This document shows, in pieces, positions 6,491 to 6,932 of a stretch of 6,932 nucleotides of DNA (positions are counted from its first letter, which is position 1; every line of letters starts with the position of its first letter). The DNA lies in the NCBI GenBank assembly GCA_051880335.1, contig JBJENT010000239.1:1-6932 (forward strand), read 5' to 3'. The DNA comes from 1XD8-76 sp051880335. GTDB lineage: Bacteria; Bacillota; Clostridia; Lachnospirales; Lachnospiraceae. The notes under the pieces are model-generated. The model was not told the origin of the DNA and made no database searches. It saw nothing but the letters and a program-made list of their open reading frames with translations. The position numbers and the translations under genes are program-made.

Positions 6491-6504
6491 ATAATATTCC
6501 AGTA

Positions 6505-6534
6505 TTGACAATTCAGAAGAAAATCTGGTTAAAT
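6505..6534 (+). promoter_or_regulatory. rnpB promoter
   Basis: A perfect -35 box TTGACA (6505-6510) and an extended -10, TGGTTAAAT (6526-6534), are separated by 18 bases. The predicted start near 6541 matches the 5' side of helix P1 of the RNase P RNA. An inverted repeat, CTGGT (6525-6529) and ACCAG (6537-6541), straddles the -10 box. The promoter begins 15 bases after the hybrid kinase stop. Confidence 0.75.
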
Positions 6535-6540
6535 AGACCA

Positions 6541-6880
6541 GTATAAGTAGGATGAATGATCGCGGCTGCGTATTGCAGGTGAGGAAAGTCCGGGCTTCAC
6601 AGGGCAGGATGCCGGATAACGTCCGGTGGAGGTGACTCCAAGGCTAGTGCAACAGAGATATACCGCCATCGAAATGATGGTAAGGGTGGAAAGGCAGTGT
6701 AAGAGACTACCGTCCGGCTGGTAACAGGCGGAGCCATGTAAACCCCATCCGAAGCAAGACCAAATAGAAAACCATAGATTTGCCCGATCTGTTTTCAGGT
6801 AGGTCGCTTGAAACTGTTGGTGACAGCAGTTCTAGATAGATGATCATTCTCGACATAACCCGGCTTACAGTCCTGCTTAT
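6541..6880 (+). ncRNA. rnpB: RNase P RNA, class A
   Basis: This is the catalytic RNA of ribonuclease P, which removes 5' leaders from precursor tRNAs together with the RnpA protein. Helix P1 is formed by ATAAGTAGGA (6543-6552) with TCCTGCTTAT (6871-6880), and P2 by GAATGATC (6554-6561) with GATCATTC (6842-6849). Conserved core pieces are present in order: GAGGAAAGTCCGGGC (from 6581), GTGCAACAGAGATATACCGCC, GGTAAGGGTGGAAAGG, GTAAGAGACTACCG, GGTAACAGGCGG, GCAAGACCAAATAG, GGTAGGTCGCTTGA, and ACATAACCCGGCTTACAG (6853-6870). P18 (6812-6831) is a hairpin capped by a GNRA-type GTGA loop. P3 and P12 are short. The motif series follows the E. coli (ancestral, class A) pattern rather than the B. subtilis class B pattern, as is usual in Clostridia. 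The exact 5' and 3' ends are inferred from P1 pairing and the promoter. Confidence 0.96.
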
Positions 6881-6892
6881 TACATTGCATGG

Positions 6893-6932
6893 AAAAGCTT
6901 TCTGCTTGATGTGGAAGGCTTTTTGTGTTTTT
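6893..6932 (+). terminator. Rho-independent terminator after rnpB
   Basis: AAAAGCTTTC (6893-6902) pairs with GAAGGCTTTT (6914-6923) over ten base pairs, including one G-T wobble, around an 11-base loop. T-rich sequence follows (6920-6924 and 6928-6932). It lies 12 bases after the 3' strand of rnpB helix P1, so it probably ends that transcript. The window stops within the T tract. Confidence 0.85.

Noticed and set aside
6491..6541. A rho-independent terminator between the hybrid kinase and rnpB
   Set aside because: The only inverted repeat (6525-6541) has 5-base arms, no T run after it and overlaps the rnpB promoter, so kinase transcripts may run into rnpB and stop at the terminator after it.
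1..6932. CRISPR array, tRNA genes, insertion sequences or phage genes
   Set aside because: No spaced direct repeats of CRISPR length, cloverleaf-like segments, transposase motifs or terminal inverted repeats were seen. Genes cover nearly all of the window and no gene-free stretch exceeds 300 bases outside rnpB.

Overview
The window looks like a chromosomal housekeeping segment from a Clostridia-type Firmicute, most likely a member of the Lachnospiraceae. The basis is the gene order (end of rpoD, then trmK, a Nif3/YqfO-family gene and a ThrRS-like/uridine-kinase fusion), the moderately AT-rich composition and the class A RNase P RNA. All supported genes lie on the + strand. The family-level placement is inference.

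Region 1 (2-3439) is a conserved gene train. It contains the last 21 codons of the primary sigma factor RpoD, then TrmK (tRNA m1A22 methyltransferase), a short Nif3-like dinuclear-metal protein, and a two-part nucleoside kinase with a threonyl-tRNA-synthetase-like N-terminus and a C-terminal P-loop kinase. Spacing is tight: 69 bases from trmK to nif3, and stop/start adjacency from nif3 to the kinase. No terminator is visible, so these genes are probably co-transcribed with rpoD. A 39-base AT-rich tract just before trmK is three tandem copies of a 13-base unit.

Region 2 (3440-6490) is a two-gene signalling module. It starts from an extended -10 promoter embedded in a perfect 10-base palindrome. 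The first gene encodes a response regulator made of a degenerate receiver followed by an intact receiver, with no DNA-binding or enzymatic output domain. The second, joined by an ATGA overlap, encodes a hybrid histidine kinase: six membrane helices, HisKA, HATPase_c, receiver, HPt. Together they carry every part of a His-Asp-His-Asp phosphorelay but no recognisable output. Inside the kinase gene, exactly at the receiver/HPt boundary, a near-perfect Shine-Dalgarno sits 8 bases upstream of in-frame ATG codons. It could direct production of a free HPt protein. This is the most interesting unexpected signal in the window.

Region 3 (6491-6932) holds rnpB, the RNase P RNA. It has a TTGACA / extended -10 promoter, paired P1 and P2 ends, the conserved core motifs and a rho-independent terminator. 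No mobile element, CRISPR array, tRNA or integration scar was seen.
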